A stretch of 64,000 nucleotides of DNA. Origin: Cristatella mucedo (taxonomy: Eukaryota; Bryozoa; Phylactolaemata; Cristatellidae). Positions 54,076 to 63,747 of the stretch are shown in pieces; the stretch's first letter is position 1, and each line of letters begins with the position of its first letter. Below the pieces are notes generated by a model. It had not been told where the DNA came from. It worked only from the letters and a program-made list of their open reading frames with translations, and made no database searches. Position numbers and translations under genes: made by a program. The stretch is taken from assembly GCA_009760855.2 (NCBI GenBank), contig WPIO01000144.1, forward strand, positions 783,501-847,500, given 5' to 3'.

Positions 54076-55306
54076 GTGCGCTACAGAATCTCCCCAGCAT
54101 AAATTCACTTAATCACCGTGGTATGGCCCGAGTAGTTACAGGTGGAGATTAATTACATACGGTTGCATTACCTATGGTTGCACTGCATACTTGGCTGTTC
54201 AGTTGCTGCAAAGATGACACTTGACTCTGACAGGATAACTTGCTACTAGCTGTATTTGAACTCTTTGAACTTTCAATTGAGGAGCTGCTTTTTGTCTCAC
54301 TCACCATGCTGGAATACTGGTGACATGTCAGTCAAAGTCTTCACAGAGTGAATGTCTGCATGGCTGTGCAATGTACATTGCCTCGGCCTGACAACAAAGG
54401 TCAAAGCACAACAAGCTTGGCTGCAAAGAATAAGATGTACCTAAACAAAGCCACTTTGTCTCACCCCGAAAAAATAAATTAAGAAGCATAGTTGTGTTGA
54501 GATGACAGCTGAGAAAGTAAGCAGCTTAAATTTAACTATATAGCACTGCTAGAAAAGTTGAGGTAGAGAGATGGATGCATTTGACTTAAAGAAGGAAATG
54601 TAATATATATTTCAAATATAGCTCATGAATTACTAATAACTTGTAGGCCTGTCAAATATGGCTGATACCACCGTAATCCTGTACTCGATTTATAAATCTT
54701 CCCTAGAGGGTGTAAACGAGTGAAATTAATGCCCAAGTACACACAAAAGTCCAACAAAAATTTATGTAGCTCTAATAATAGCAGGATGTGGCTCCTCCCG
54801 GATAAGCAAAGTTAGGGCTAATTAAGATAAGCTAATTCAGGCCCAATAGAATAGACGAGTTTCAGAGTTGCATTGGATAGTATAGCATGCCAAACTGCTC
54901 GGGGTTTCTCCTACGAATTCTCCCGGTGGTCTTAGGCTACTACCTGCATGTCTCAGCCGATGCTAAACCTGCAGCACTACAATCCTCGGCTGTCCAGTGG
55001 TTGTGCTGCCATGCCAATTCAAGGCATACTTTTTTTTTTTGGGCTTTAGTCGATAGTGGAGCTTTTTCTGTTAGCCTTGCCACAAGCCTGTGTTCGTTGA
55101 ACCATCGCCATACCGTCAACTCACTGTGGATCGAGACAGTACTAAGCTCGAGTGCTTTGCATGGAGCATAAATTGCACGTGCATAATGAGCCTGCAGAGT
55201 CCATTTTTGGGAGCCGATCGTCCTTTGGTTAGAAACCTGTGGTCGTCCAGATGCAGACCGGTTTGACCGAAATACTACTTGATAGTCAATGAAAGAAACC
55301 AGTTTC
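54076..55306. other. No gene recognised
   Basis: Unique-looking sequence. Its far end contains the region just downstream of the minus-strand gene at 55307-55974. Confidence 0.4.
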
Positions 55307-55312
55307 TTTATT
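55307..55312 (-). promoter_or_regulatory. Polyadenylation signal AATAAA
   Basis: It lies 13 bases beyond the predicted stop codon on the minus strand (TTTATT on the plus strand), which supports the three-exon model. Confidence 0.45.
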
Positions 55313-55974
55313 ATTTACCAACAATTTACAGTAGTTGCAACAGCTGACGGCTGAGATGCATCCATCGAACTCTCAGGAGAGCAAATGAGGCCAAACTTAG
55401 GGCCTTCGGTGTGTATCTAACCAAAAATATACACGGCCTTGCTGCTCCTGGAGCTAACAAGATGGCATTCGACAAAGACAGCCTCAGACAAGCGCAGTGC
55501 TCAAGTGATGAGATGCTTTACACATTGTCGAATACCGTGAGAATATGTCCGGCTGCCGGTCGCAGTCTTCGCAAAGTAAGTGTCCATAAATCCATGTCAC
55601 GGACCCAGTGTAGTAGATAAATCGCTCGATAGAGTATTCGGCAGGGGCCTGTCGACAGTGTTCACACTCCAAAATCCCCAGCGGTAGTGCAGAAGATGGA
55701 TCTAAACACAAGACGGTCGCCTCAATTTATCAGTTCGCTCTCAGAAAAGCACACAGAGGCAAGAGTTGGCAGAATAGAGTTCTGCAACCCAAAGCTGTTA
55801 CTTGTGCCACCCAGACTGACCCTTGATCATTGGCAAGATGCCACAGTGACAAGCGAGCTTAGCAGTAGCTCAGCAACTCTCTCACCTGCCACGAGATCAT
55901 GCCGACCAGTCAATGAGGGTTGTTGCACAGTGTCTCGGTATCTCGACTTTCGACCATTGGATATGGCAGTTGTC
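55307..55974 (-). CDS. Three-exon gene end with a CxxC...CxxC zinc-finger-like exon
   Basis: Model on the minus strand: exon 55974-55886 (89 bases), exon 55701-55522 (180 bases), exon 55453-55326 ending in TAA, then AATAAA at 55312-55307. Donors are CAG/GTGAGA and T/GTAAAG; acceptors end TTTTAG, GTTTAG and TGTTAG. Phases fit exactly (first exon enters in phase 2 and exits in phase 1; later junctions are phase 1). The middle exon encodes ILECEHCRQAPAEYSIERF, then TWIYGHLLCEDCDRQPD, a probable four-Cys (or Cys/His) zinc-binding fold. The last exon encodes a Leu/Arg-rich C-terminus. The family is not recognised. Upstream exons were not found. Confidence 0.42.
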
Positions 55975-56094
55975 CTAAAACTATTTTCGTTTAGACTTTG
56001 ATCAAGTCTGCAGCTAGAGGCAAGCTAGCTTAATAAATTTACGTCGAGCCTCAACACTGGCATATTATGAAAATGAAAAGATACACAGGTTCAA
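55975..56094. other. No gene recognised
   Basis: Upstream side of the three-exon model. No further exon was evident. Confidence 0.3.
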
Positions 56095-56150
56095 CATCGT
56101 CATCTATTTAGCGACAGAAGAGACTTTGGTAGCTATCACCCCAGTTTAAA
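56095..56150 (-). mobile_element. SINE-1 body fragment
   Basis: ATTTAGCGACAGAAGAGACTTT, then GTAGCTATCACCCCAG, match the inverse SINE-1 body. Head and tail are missing. Confidence 0.55.
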
Positions 56151-56390
56151 GGAGGCAAAAAAGCATTGCCTGATACAGGACTTGGTCACGGCCTGTCTCT
56201 TGAATCACCACCTAACCCCTGAGACATTGTCAACAGATGGCATTTGAAAGCAGTAGCTGTTCAACATAGCAAGCTGGTCTACAAGTAGATTAGGCGATGC
56301 ATTATTTGCACATGTAGATTTAGGATTCAGCTAAGAGGCTGCAAGCTTGCCATAAAGTAAACTGGGTGCGCTTGGTACCAAGCACCTAAG

Positions 56391-56535
56391 CGCCGAGCTG
56401 AATTGGTCCAGTGGTGAAGGTGCTCACCCCGACCAAGGTCTGGCTGAGGTCGTGGGCTCGAGCCCCGGGGAATATGTGAAGCACTTGAATAGAGATTAAG
56501 TTTTTCTCTTGGGGTGCTATGCAAATGATTTATAT
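56391..56535 (+). mobile_element. SINE-2
   Basis: CGCCGAGCTGAATTGGTCCAG and GTGAAGGTGCTCACCCCGACC at the head, B box GTGGGCTCGAGCCCCGGGG. Tail CTTGAATAGAGATTAAG, then CTTGGGGTGCTATGCAAATG. Confidence 0.93.
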
Positions 56536-56719
56536 TTTTTTGGAAGGCTCAACTGACTTGTCAAGGCTCAATGACAAAGGGAAATGGGTCGCCATATGGT
56601 AAACTTCAGGCGACACTCGGATGGATGCACTATCTCACAGCATGGTCCTCTGATGGACTTGCCACCTGTTCGATGAAGTATCCAATATATCCGGTCGAAT
56701 TAGGCAGTCTGAGCCTGAA
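56536..56719. other. No gene recognised
   Basis: Spacer between SINE-2 and SINE-1. Confidence 0.3.
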
Positions 56720-56905
56720 TAAAATAAATGAATAAATCCTAGCTGATTAAACAGCCTCTTTTGTATAGCGACAGAAGAGCCTTTATGGCTATCACCACTG
56801 CTTGCAGTGGCGATAAAGAATCGCCCACCGGAGGATTCGAACCCACGACCTTGGGAGCAAGGTCCTGAAAGCAACCACCTTAACTAGTGTGCCATCACGG
56901 CTCAC
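56720..56905 (-). mobile_element. SINE-1, best preserved copy
   Basis: Tail AATAAAATAAATGAATAAAT, then CCTAGCTGATTAAACAGC, CTTTTGTATAGCGACAGAAG, the hairpin CCACTGC-TT-GCAGTGG, B box GGATTCGAACCCACG and the head ending GTGTGCCATCACGGCTC. Probably one of the younger copies. Confidence 0.93.
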
Positions 56906-57552
56906 CAATCTTCAGCTGCTAACTTGTCCCTCCCTTCCCCGAACGAGTATGCATAACTGACCGACTCCCGGGTCTTTATGCCGAAAACTTAACAGCAAGC
57001 TAAAAGAATGGGCAGAGGTGAACCCACAGGGGTTGGCAGGAGTGGCAGCTGCAGCCCCTGGCCTGGCAGGTGGGAGCTGAGTCTGACACCCAATCACCGG
57101 TGGCCAGTAGCCCAGCCTGCACAGTGGCTGGTCCCCTGGTGCTTGGCCAGGCTGCAGGACACCAGCAAACCCCCTTGTAGGCTGGCTCTGCCCCCAGACC
57201 CCACTGCCACCATGCAGCTCCAATCCTGGCTCGGCTTCTGCATATGGGTGCACAATGCAGTTCGCTCGGCAGGCTGGGAGCTTGGAACTTACAGTTGGAA
57301 GCAGTTACCCATGTCGACGACTCGAATTATCCAGCTGTCCTTGTAGCAAAGCCAGCAACGTCCGACAAAGAGCCAGACTGCTCGATTTGGAGTCCTGGAA
57401 TAGAAAAAATGCTAAGACTCGACAAGGCACTGGCTAGCTTTGAAATCAGCCCAAGAGCCGATTTATTGCTGGCTGCCGTTTGCTCACCCTCCGGTCTGAG
57501 CCAGACAGACCTGTCACTCTTTCTAACCAGCCTTCCTTCCACCTTCCTTTTT
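56906..57552. other. No gene recognised; GC-rich
   Basis: Overlapping open frames of 60-115 codons on both strands. They are Pro/Gly/Ala-rich or otherwise composition-driven, with no recognisable domain. Confidence 0.35.
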
Positions 57553-57695
57553 TATATTTCATTTTTGTATGGGCGCCCTAGGAGAACTTAATCTCTATTC
57601 AGGGGCTTCAAATATGCCACGAGGCTCGAGCCCACGACCTCGGCCAGACCTTAGTCGTGACTAGCCCTTCAACCACTCGGACAAACCAGTGCAGC
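57553..57695 (-). mobile_element. SINE-2
   Basis: TTTCATTTTTGTATGGGCGCC, CTAGGAGAACTTAATCTC, ATTCAGGGGCTTC, then inverse B box AGGCTCGAGCCCACGACC and inverse head ending GGACAAACCAGTGC. Confidence 0.92.
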
Positions 57696-58434
57696 CCTTG
57701 TAAGCAGAATCTTGAACTAATGGCTTCCTTGTAATTGGAGTTTGTGTATGGTCGCACTCACTTGCTACTTGGCTCGAGGCCTAGCTGCCTAGCAAACATT
57801 AGGGGGGCTCCCTGGAGAGAGCATAATAAAGTTGTCGTTTCTGTTCTTACCCAAGGTCACCAACTCGTCTTTTAGTCATAGCTACACTGTGCAATAAAGG
57901 GGGTGTAAGTGACATGAGATTTGTCTAGGCTCCGATCTGCTGGTTCAGAGCCTAGCTTCACTAGCTTCACTGGAATTGATATTTTGATTCTTACGGCAAA
58001 TGGCTTTAGCAGGTGGTAGTTTTGGGAATACACTAAACAAGGAATAGCTCCTGGCTATAAGAACCTACCATTCATGCCGTATGCCACGAGAGAGTGTAAG
58101 GGGCTTTAGTCCCAAAAACACCTGAAGGGCATCACAGGAAGTGGCACTGCACTTGAGACTGCTCCTGTGGCGAACGATAGCCAAGCAGCAGTCCATTCCG
58201 AATGGCTGCCAGGCATGCAGAAATGCTCTGCATGCATGTTTAGCAGCACAGCTTCAAACGATTTCTACTCTTAGATGCGGCAAACAAGGCTGCGAGATGT
58301 TTGCATTCGTTGAGTGCATTCAGAGTCTCTTACTGGAGTTTGCTACAATTTATTTAAAGGAAGCCATCAGTTTCTTAAATGTGCCAGCCCCCCTCCCGCG
58401 TCTTGGCCAAAAGGTACCTCTTCGTGAAACTCGG
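57696..58434. other. No gene recognised
   Basis: Unique-looking sequence. An open frame running from 58141 into the following repeats is a composite without recognisable content. Confidence 0.35.
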
Positions 58435-58503
58435 GTTCGTGCGTTCGTCCTCATTGAGCATGCGATCCTTTATTGCACACTGCAAGCAGTGATAACAGCC
58501 TGT
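58435..58503 (+). mobile_element. SINE-1 fragment
   Basis: GGTTCGTGCGTTCGTCC is a weak B-box side. ATCCTTTATTGCACACTGCAAG, then CAGTGATAACAGCCTGTAA, match the SINE-1 body. It is cut off where LINE-A sequence begins. Confidence 0.6.
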
Positions 58504-58594
58504 AAGTGCTTATGCGTGCTGACACTGTGCATGCTGCCACTAACCACATTTGCATGCTGACCCTGTGCATGTCACCCCTAACCATGCTATTTAT
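58504..58594 (+). mobile_element. LINE-A 3' UTR, left half (split by LINE-B)
   Basis: GTGCTTATGCGTGCTGACAC through CACCCCTAACCATGCTATTTAT. It continues at 61221 on the other side of the LINE-B insertion. Confidence 0.88.
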
Positions 58595-61172
58595 CGCTAA
58601 AATATTTGTGTGTGACAGGCCGCTACTGATTGTAGGAGACTTCAATATTCATGTTGACAACCCTAGCAACAGCCAGGTCCGCTCATTTCTTGACTGTCTG
58701 GAGAATCTTGGTTTGGCCCAACACGTTAATCATAGCACCCACGTCGGAGGCCACATTCTAGATCTCGTGATCACTAAGGATGTCCTCCCCACTGACTTTG
58801 TGGTGTGCCCACTGACCCTCTCAGATCAATGTTCGGTCTCGTTTACTGTTCCTGCTCCCTCGTACGTGCAGGTTAATGTCGAATTTGCCAAACGACGTAA
58901 CTTACAAAGCATTGACTTGGACAAGTTTTTGAAATCTGTTTGTGATGCAGGGCTTCTTGATCTGCATTCAGACTCGACCGGCAGCCTCGATACCCTCACT
59001 GATGCGATGAACATGACACTCGGGAGTGCTCTTGACAAGCATGCTCCCGTTCGCTCTATCCGTGTTCAAAGTCGTCGAGATCGCTTTCAATTTACAAAAA
59101 AACTCCTTAAGATGCGCCGTGTTAAGCGCAGGCTGGAACGTCGTTTCAAGAAATCGGGGTCTGAGGCAGACCTAGTCAATTTTAAAGACTTTCTTCGAGT
59201 TTACACCCGAAAGCTTAAAAAAGCCAGGGCTTCTTTTTTCATTAGAAAACTGAATTCTTGCCAGTCGGACACTAAACAGATTTATAAGACAGTAAACCAT
59301 TTACTGGCCAATGCTGCCAGGTCTGACTCCCCAGATATTAAGGGCTCAGCCGAAAAGTTTTCAGCCTACTTTACTGAAAAAATTGTGCACATTCGTGCCT
59401 CCATTAAGCCCCCTCCGACCAAAGCAATCGCCGTTCCTCAACCTGTGACCTTTCTTAAAAGGTTCTCTGATGTTTCTGCCTGTGATGTGGCTGCCTTAAT
59501 AAGGTCTAGCAAAAAGAGCTCGTCTCCTGAAGACCCTATACCTTCATCTCTGTGGTCTTCACTTGCTGACCAACTTAGCCCTGCCATAACCAAGATTTTT
59601 AATGCTTCCTTGGGAAAAGGGGTCGTCCCCAAGTCCTTCAAATCGGCAATCGTTAGACCTATTCTTAAAAAGCCTGGATTAGACACAGAGGTCCTAGCAA
59701 ACTATCGTCCAGTTTCCCTTCTTCCGTTCTTATCAAAGATTCTTGAAAAAATTGTTGCTGACCAGCTGGTTGAACATATTAACAATACTGAAATGTGGGA
59801 AACATTTCAATCAGGTTTCAAGAGGCAGCACTCTACTGAAACTGCTCTCCTCCGTGTTAACAATGACATTCTACGTGGCAACGACGACGGGAATGTCACT
59901 GCCCTAGCTCTGCTAGATTTGTCTGCTGCCTTCGACACCATTGATCACGAAGTTCTGCTTGAACGATTGAGAACAGCGATTGGTCTGGCAGACGAAGCAC
60001 TGGCGTGGTTTAAATCATACTTGTCTGATCGTGTTCAATCCGTGTCGTGTGGGGGTCAGGTCTCAGACATGAGAAGGGTCACCTGTGGAGTCCCTCAAGG
60101 GTCTGTACTTGGTCCCTTGCTGTTCTCCATTTATACGCAACCTCTGGGAAAAGTGATTAAGGCCCATGGAATAGGATATCACTTCTATGCTGACGATAAT
60201 CAGTTGTATTTGTCTTTTAAACCGTCGGAATCTGCTGCAGCAACTGAGAAACTGAATGCTTGCCTTGCCGATATTCGATCCTGGATGTCGGAAAACTTCC
60301 TGAAATTAAATGACGATAAAACCGAACTGCTTCTCATAGGACACCCTAAGCGTGTGGCTGGATTAAAAAGCTTTGCTGTTCTAGTAGGTGATGCTATTGT
60401 GCGACCTTCACCACGTGCTCGTAATCTAGGTGTGTTCGACAGCTGCCTCAATTTCAAAAGCTTCATTCAGAAGACTGCCTCTACCGTTAGCCATCACATC
60501 CGATCCCTATCCAAGATCAGAAGCTGTCTCCCACAGTGGCTTGTAAAAAATTTAACTAGCTCTTTAGTTCTGTCTCGGCTTGATTATTGTAATTCCCTTT
60601 TGGCTGGGCTACCAAAGAAAGCTATTATGCCACTACAGCGGACTATGAATATGGCTGCAAGACTGGTCTTCAAGTCCCAGCGGTTTGAGCACGTGTCTCC
60701 TTTGCTGAAAAAGCTAGAATGGTTGCCGGTTGAGCAAAGGATACAGAGCAAAGTTCTTACGCTGACCCACAAGGCCCGCCACGGCTTGGCTCCTTCGCAC
60801 CTAGCTGAACTGCTGCATCAGTTTCAGCCTGTTCGCGCCCTCAGGTCCTGTGTGGACAATAAATTAGCTGTCCCATTCCTCCGCCTAAAGACAGTTGGCG
60901 ACAGAAGCTTTAGCTATGCAGGTCCTAGACTGTGGAACTCGCTTCCACAATTCTTACACAACGACATCTACTCTCCTGATGCCGACTATGGCACATCTTT
61001 TTCAGCGGTCCTGAACTGCTACTTCTATGCTACTCACTACCTCAACTGCTCTCCTAACTCTGCTATGCTTCCCACTTTCTCTTTGTTGCGTGAGACGAAG
61101 TCTGTTGGCTACCGAATGCGTACCGAAAGCCGCTTAGGCTGTGAGTGCGCTATACAAAACTCTCCTGCGTAA
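58506..61172 (+). CDS. LINE-B endonuclease (partial) and reverse transcriptase
   Basis: Open for 888 codons, but residues 1-29 are translated LINE-A 3' UTR. The real LINE-B protein begins near residue 30, without its own start. Residues 40-115 are the end of an APE-type endonuclease: GDFNIH at 44-49, and SDQ at 106-108 where SDH is expected. Residues about 375-620 are the reverse transcriptase: ANYRPVSLLP, LLDLSAAFDTIDH with catalytic Asp471, GVPQGSVLGPLLF from 528, FYADDNQ with Asp563-Asp564. The thumb motif LKLNDDKTELLLIG follows, then a long C-terminal domain. The family resembles the CR1/L2 clade. The reverse transcriptase residues are intact, but the truncated endonuclease makes this copy non-autonomous. 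Confidence 0.92.
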   Translation: MLMRADTVHAATNHICMLTLCMSPLTMLFIAKIFVCDRPLLIVGDFNIHVDNPSNSQVRSFLDCLENLGLAQHVNHSTHVGGHILDLVITKDVLPTDFVVCPLTLSDQCSVSFTVPAPSYVQVNVEFAKRRNLQSIDLDKFLKSVCDAGLLDLHSDSTGSLDTLTDAMNMTLGSALDKHAPVRSIRVQSRRDRFQFTKKLLKMRRVKRRLERRFKKSGSEADLVNFKDFLRVYTRKLKKARASFFIRKLNSCQSDTKQIYKTVNHLLANAARSDSPDIKGSAEKFSAYFTEKIVHIRASIKPPPTKAIAVPQPVTFLKRFSDVSACDVAALIRSSKKSSSPEDPIPSSLWSSLADQLSPAITKIFNASLGKGVVPKSFKSAIVRPILKKPGLDTEVLANYRPVSLLPFLSKILEKIVADQLVEHINNTEMWETFQSGFKRQHSTETALLRVNNDILRGNDDGNVTALALLDLSAAFDTIDHEVLLERLRTAIGLADEALAWFKSYLSDRVQSVSCGGQVSDMRRVTCGVPQGSVLGPLLFSIYTQPLGKVIKAHGIGYHFYADDNQLYLSFKPSESAAATEKLNACLADIRSWMSENFLKLNDDKTELLLIGHPKRVAGLKSFAVLVGDAIVRPSPRARNLGVFDSCLNFKSFIQKTASTVSHHIRSLSKIRSCLPQWLVKNLTSSLVLSRLDYCNSLLAGLPKKAIMPLQRTMNMAARLVFKSQRFEHVSPLLKKLEWLPVEQRIQSKVLTLTHKARHGLAPSHLAELLHQFQPVRALRSCVDNKLAVPFLRLKTVGDRSFSYAGPRLWNSLPQFLHNDIYSPDADYGTSFSAVLNCYFYATHYLNCSPNSAMLPTFSLLRETKSVGYRMRTESRLGCECAIQNSPA

Positions 61173-61220
61173 CACCCACATGGTCTTTATGACTTTGTGG
61201 AGTTACTGACGGAGATACAT
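58595..61220 (+). mobile_element. LINE-B, longest copy, nested in LINE-A
   Basis: 5'-truncated inside the endonuclease domain and complete at the 3' end (GTTACTGACGGAGATACAT), with only one tail unit. LINE-A 3' UTR sequence on both sides reconstitutes a continuous LINE-A, apart from at most a few duplicated bases (AT). The uninterrupted ORF indicates recent insertion. Confidence 0.93.
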
Positions 61221-61351
61221 ATTTTGGCTGTTAATCAAGCATGGTTTTACTCACCATCCCTTTGCAGCAAATGTAAAGCGCCTAGAGAGCGATTAGGTTC
61301 TCTGAGGGTGCTTTATAGGGTGAATTATTATTATTATTATTATTATTATTA
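61221..61351 (+). mobile_element. LINE-A 3' end, right half (split by LINE-B)
   Basis: ATTTTGGCTGTTAATCAAGC, then the 3' UTR end, the hairpin AAAGCGCCTAGAGAGCGATT ... GAGGGTGCTTTAT and an (ATT)n tail. Confidence 0.93.
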
Positions 61352-61463
61352 AGGCTCTTTCTGCTGCTGTCCACAAGAGCTAGTTGTTTCAGCCAACCAT
61401 TATTAATGAGAACATTACTTGTACAGGGCCAAAATATACCACCACTCCCTAGGCATGCAATAT

Positions 61464-61616
61464 TTAATAATAATAATAATAATGTACTTGATAAAGCGCC
61501 CTCAGAGAACTTAATCTCTTTCTAAGCGCTTTACATTTGCTGCAAGGGGAAATGCAATTGAATGGTGAGTAAAATCATGCTTGAAAAACAAACAAAATAA
61601 ATAGCATAGTTAGGGG
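61464..61616 (-). mobile_element. LINE-A 3' fragment
   Basis: (TAA)n tail, inverse hairpin and part of the 3' UTR ending at ATAGCATAGTTAGGGG. It is very close to the copy at 4416-4705. Confidence 0.93.
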
Positions 61617-62387
61617 AATCTCGAGCAAAAGAAGCATCTGCTTTCCAATCAGCTTCTCTTTCACCCTCGAGGGCTTATTAATTTGTTCGATGGTGTGCTT
61701 TGCCTGCCTGCACTGCTGCTTAGGATTTGGAGCATTTTCCTAGTCGGCAGTCTTGCTAAACAGAGAGATTCTCTTCATTTTGGCTTTAACCAGCTGGCCC
61801 AATCATGACAGTTGTCCAATTTTGCATGCTTGCTAACGTGAATGCGACTAAACCCACCTGTATCGATTCTTTCACAGATTTGTAAAGAGCTTGGGCAGAT
61901 ATACAGTTCTCGCGGGGCAGTAGATCAATAAAAGTTCACTGTTCTATAATATAAATAAGAGCTCATTTATTGGAAAACTGAGATCAGGTGAGAGTGAGCT
62001 GTTGAGATCGTGACTGATCATGCATACCCCAGGCTACGACAGTCCAGTGCCTAGATGTATGCCGGTACTAGGCTGGAGGGTCCTCCAGACCTTGACTAGC
62101 TAGCCAATCTGAGCGAACGTTCCTATTGCTACACGTTAGCAACTACGGTAAACAATCGGAGCACAGCGTTCCTGAGCCGAAATTGACAGAAGTTCCGGTT
62201 AGCATCAACGTCTTCAAAACTGAAGTTGATGATAAAACGTTCTTGCATTCGATTGTGTTCCGAGTGTTCCAAGTCGTTTGCTGTTCAGCAATACGAGCAC
62301 ACTCAGGTTCACAACAGAACCACGAGTTTAGCAAGACTGTTGCCAAAACAGAAGTACAGAGTTTAGCTACCGATTAGATATCAAAGG
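61617..62387. other. No gene recognised
   Basis: Unique-looking sequence. Near 62255-62315 one plus frame shows a C2H2-like word (CSECSKSF, then EHTQVH), but the spacing between Cys and His pairs is two residues short of the classic finger. Confidence 0.35.
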
Positions 62388-62505
62388 GCCGTGAAAGCAT
62401 AGGAAGTAAGGTGCTTACATTTCACGACCCAGGTCGTGGATTCGAATCTTGTAGTTGACGATCCCTTATTTTCAACTGCAAGGGGTAGTAACAACCAATA
62501 AGAAT
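62388..62505 (+). mobile_element. SINE-1, diverged and truncated
   Basis: GGAAGTAAGGTGCTTACATTTC, CACGACCCAGGTCGTGG, B box TGGATTCGAATCTTG, then AACTGCAAGGGGTAGTAAC. Its tail is replaced by the LINE-A copy that follows. Confidence 0.75.
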
Positions 62506-62509
62506 CGGA

Positions 62510-63747
62510 CAAATGGACAACGATCATCCAAGGTACCTCTGAAATATAGGGTACACCAGGGTCCGTGCTAGGTCCGGTTCTTTTCACGGTTTATACTCTC
62601 CCTCGTGCTGATTTAATTGCCAAGTACAATGTAAGCTTTCACTTCTATGTAGATGACACTCAGTTGTACCTTTGCTTTGATGCCACCCAGCATTCAAGCA
62701 CTTGAAATTCTCTCAACTCCCTTGCTGCATGTATTGACGACATCCACACATGGATGGCAGCAAATTTTCTTAAATTTAACAATGATAAAACAAACTTATC
62801 AGTGGGCAAACCCAGTGTGATTCAGAAATTGGAGAAGCTGACGCTCAAAATTAGCTCTGCCAGCATACCTCCTGTTGAATCAGCTCGAAATCTAGGTGTC
62901 ATGTTCCAAAGTGAGCTCTCGTTAGACGAGAATATCAGCTCCACTGTCAAATCTGCCTACTTTCAGCTACATAACATTGCTCAAACTCGGGCTTGTTTAG
63001 ATAAAGATACCACGTCCAAGTTGGTCCATGCATTCGTGACATCCCGTCTCGACTTCTGCAACTCACTGCTCGCTGGCCTACAGGCATGTGCGATCAGGCG
63101 GTTGCAGCTGGTGCAAAACTCTGCAGCTAGGCTTGTCTGTCGTGAGCGTCGCAGTTGCCACATTACTCCACTTCTGGCCGACCTGCACTGGCTACCAGTC
63201 AAGCAACGGATTGACTTCAAGGTGTTTTCACTCACTTTTAGGTCCCTTCATTCTTTGGCTCCAGCATGTCTTTCAGATATACTACCCCATCAGGCCAAGC
63301 ATCGTCCCACCCGTTTTTCGGAATCCAACAGTCTACCAATACCTCATACAAACCTCAAATCCTTTGGAGACCGTGCATTTAGTTCGTATGCTCCCAAAGC
63401 CTGGAACTCCCTCCCGACCTGAGTCAGAACATCCACTGACCTGACCACATTTAAAAGGAACTTAAAAACACACCTTTTTAGGACAACATTTAGTGGGTCC
63501 CTGTGATTCGTCCTTCACATGCTTATTCGTGCTGACACTGCATGCTGCCACTAACCACATTTGCATGCTAACCCTGTGCATGTCACCCCTAACCATGTTA
63601 TTCATTTTGTTTGTTTTTGAAGCATGATTTTACTTACCATTTAATTGCATTTCCCTTTGCAGCAAATGTAAAGCGCCTAGAAAGAGATTAAGTTCTCTGA
63701 GGGCGCTTTATCAAGTGCAATATTATTATTATTATTATTATTATTAC
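62510..63747 (+). mobile_element. LINE-A, longest plus-strand copy
   Basis: Begins inside the reverse transcriptase just before the active site: GTACACCAGGGTCCGTGC encodes a damaged VHQGSVLG box, and [11 protein letters not shown] follows at 62640-62670. It runs through the C-terminal domain, 3' UTR, hairpin and (ATT)n tail. It has a frameshift near 62700 and a premature TGA at 63420. Confidence 0.94.
62754..63422 (+). CDS. LINE-A post-RT domain (truncated)
   Basis: 222 codons from MAANFLKFNNDKTN to a stop at NSLPT. Compared with 16846-17676, about 27 C-terminal codons are cut off by a Cys-to-stop change (CCTGAGTCAG against CCTGCATCAG). The catalytic core lies upstream, separated by a stop. 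Confidence 0.75.
   Translation: MAANFLKFNNDKTNLSVGKPSVIQKLEKLTLKISSASIPPVESARNLGVMFQSELSLDENISSTVKSAYFQLHNIAQTRACLDKDTTSKLVHAFVTSRLDFCNSLLAGLQACAIRRLQLVQNSAARLVCRERRSCHITPLLADLHWLPVKQRIDFKVFSLTFRSLHSLAPACLSDILPHQAKHRPTRFSESNSLPIPHTNLKSFGDRAFSSYAPKAWNSLPT

Noticed and set aside
56912-57346. Overlapping 112-113-codon frames on both strands
   Set aside because: The region is GC-rich, where long open frames arise by chance. Neither frame shows a domain.
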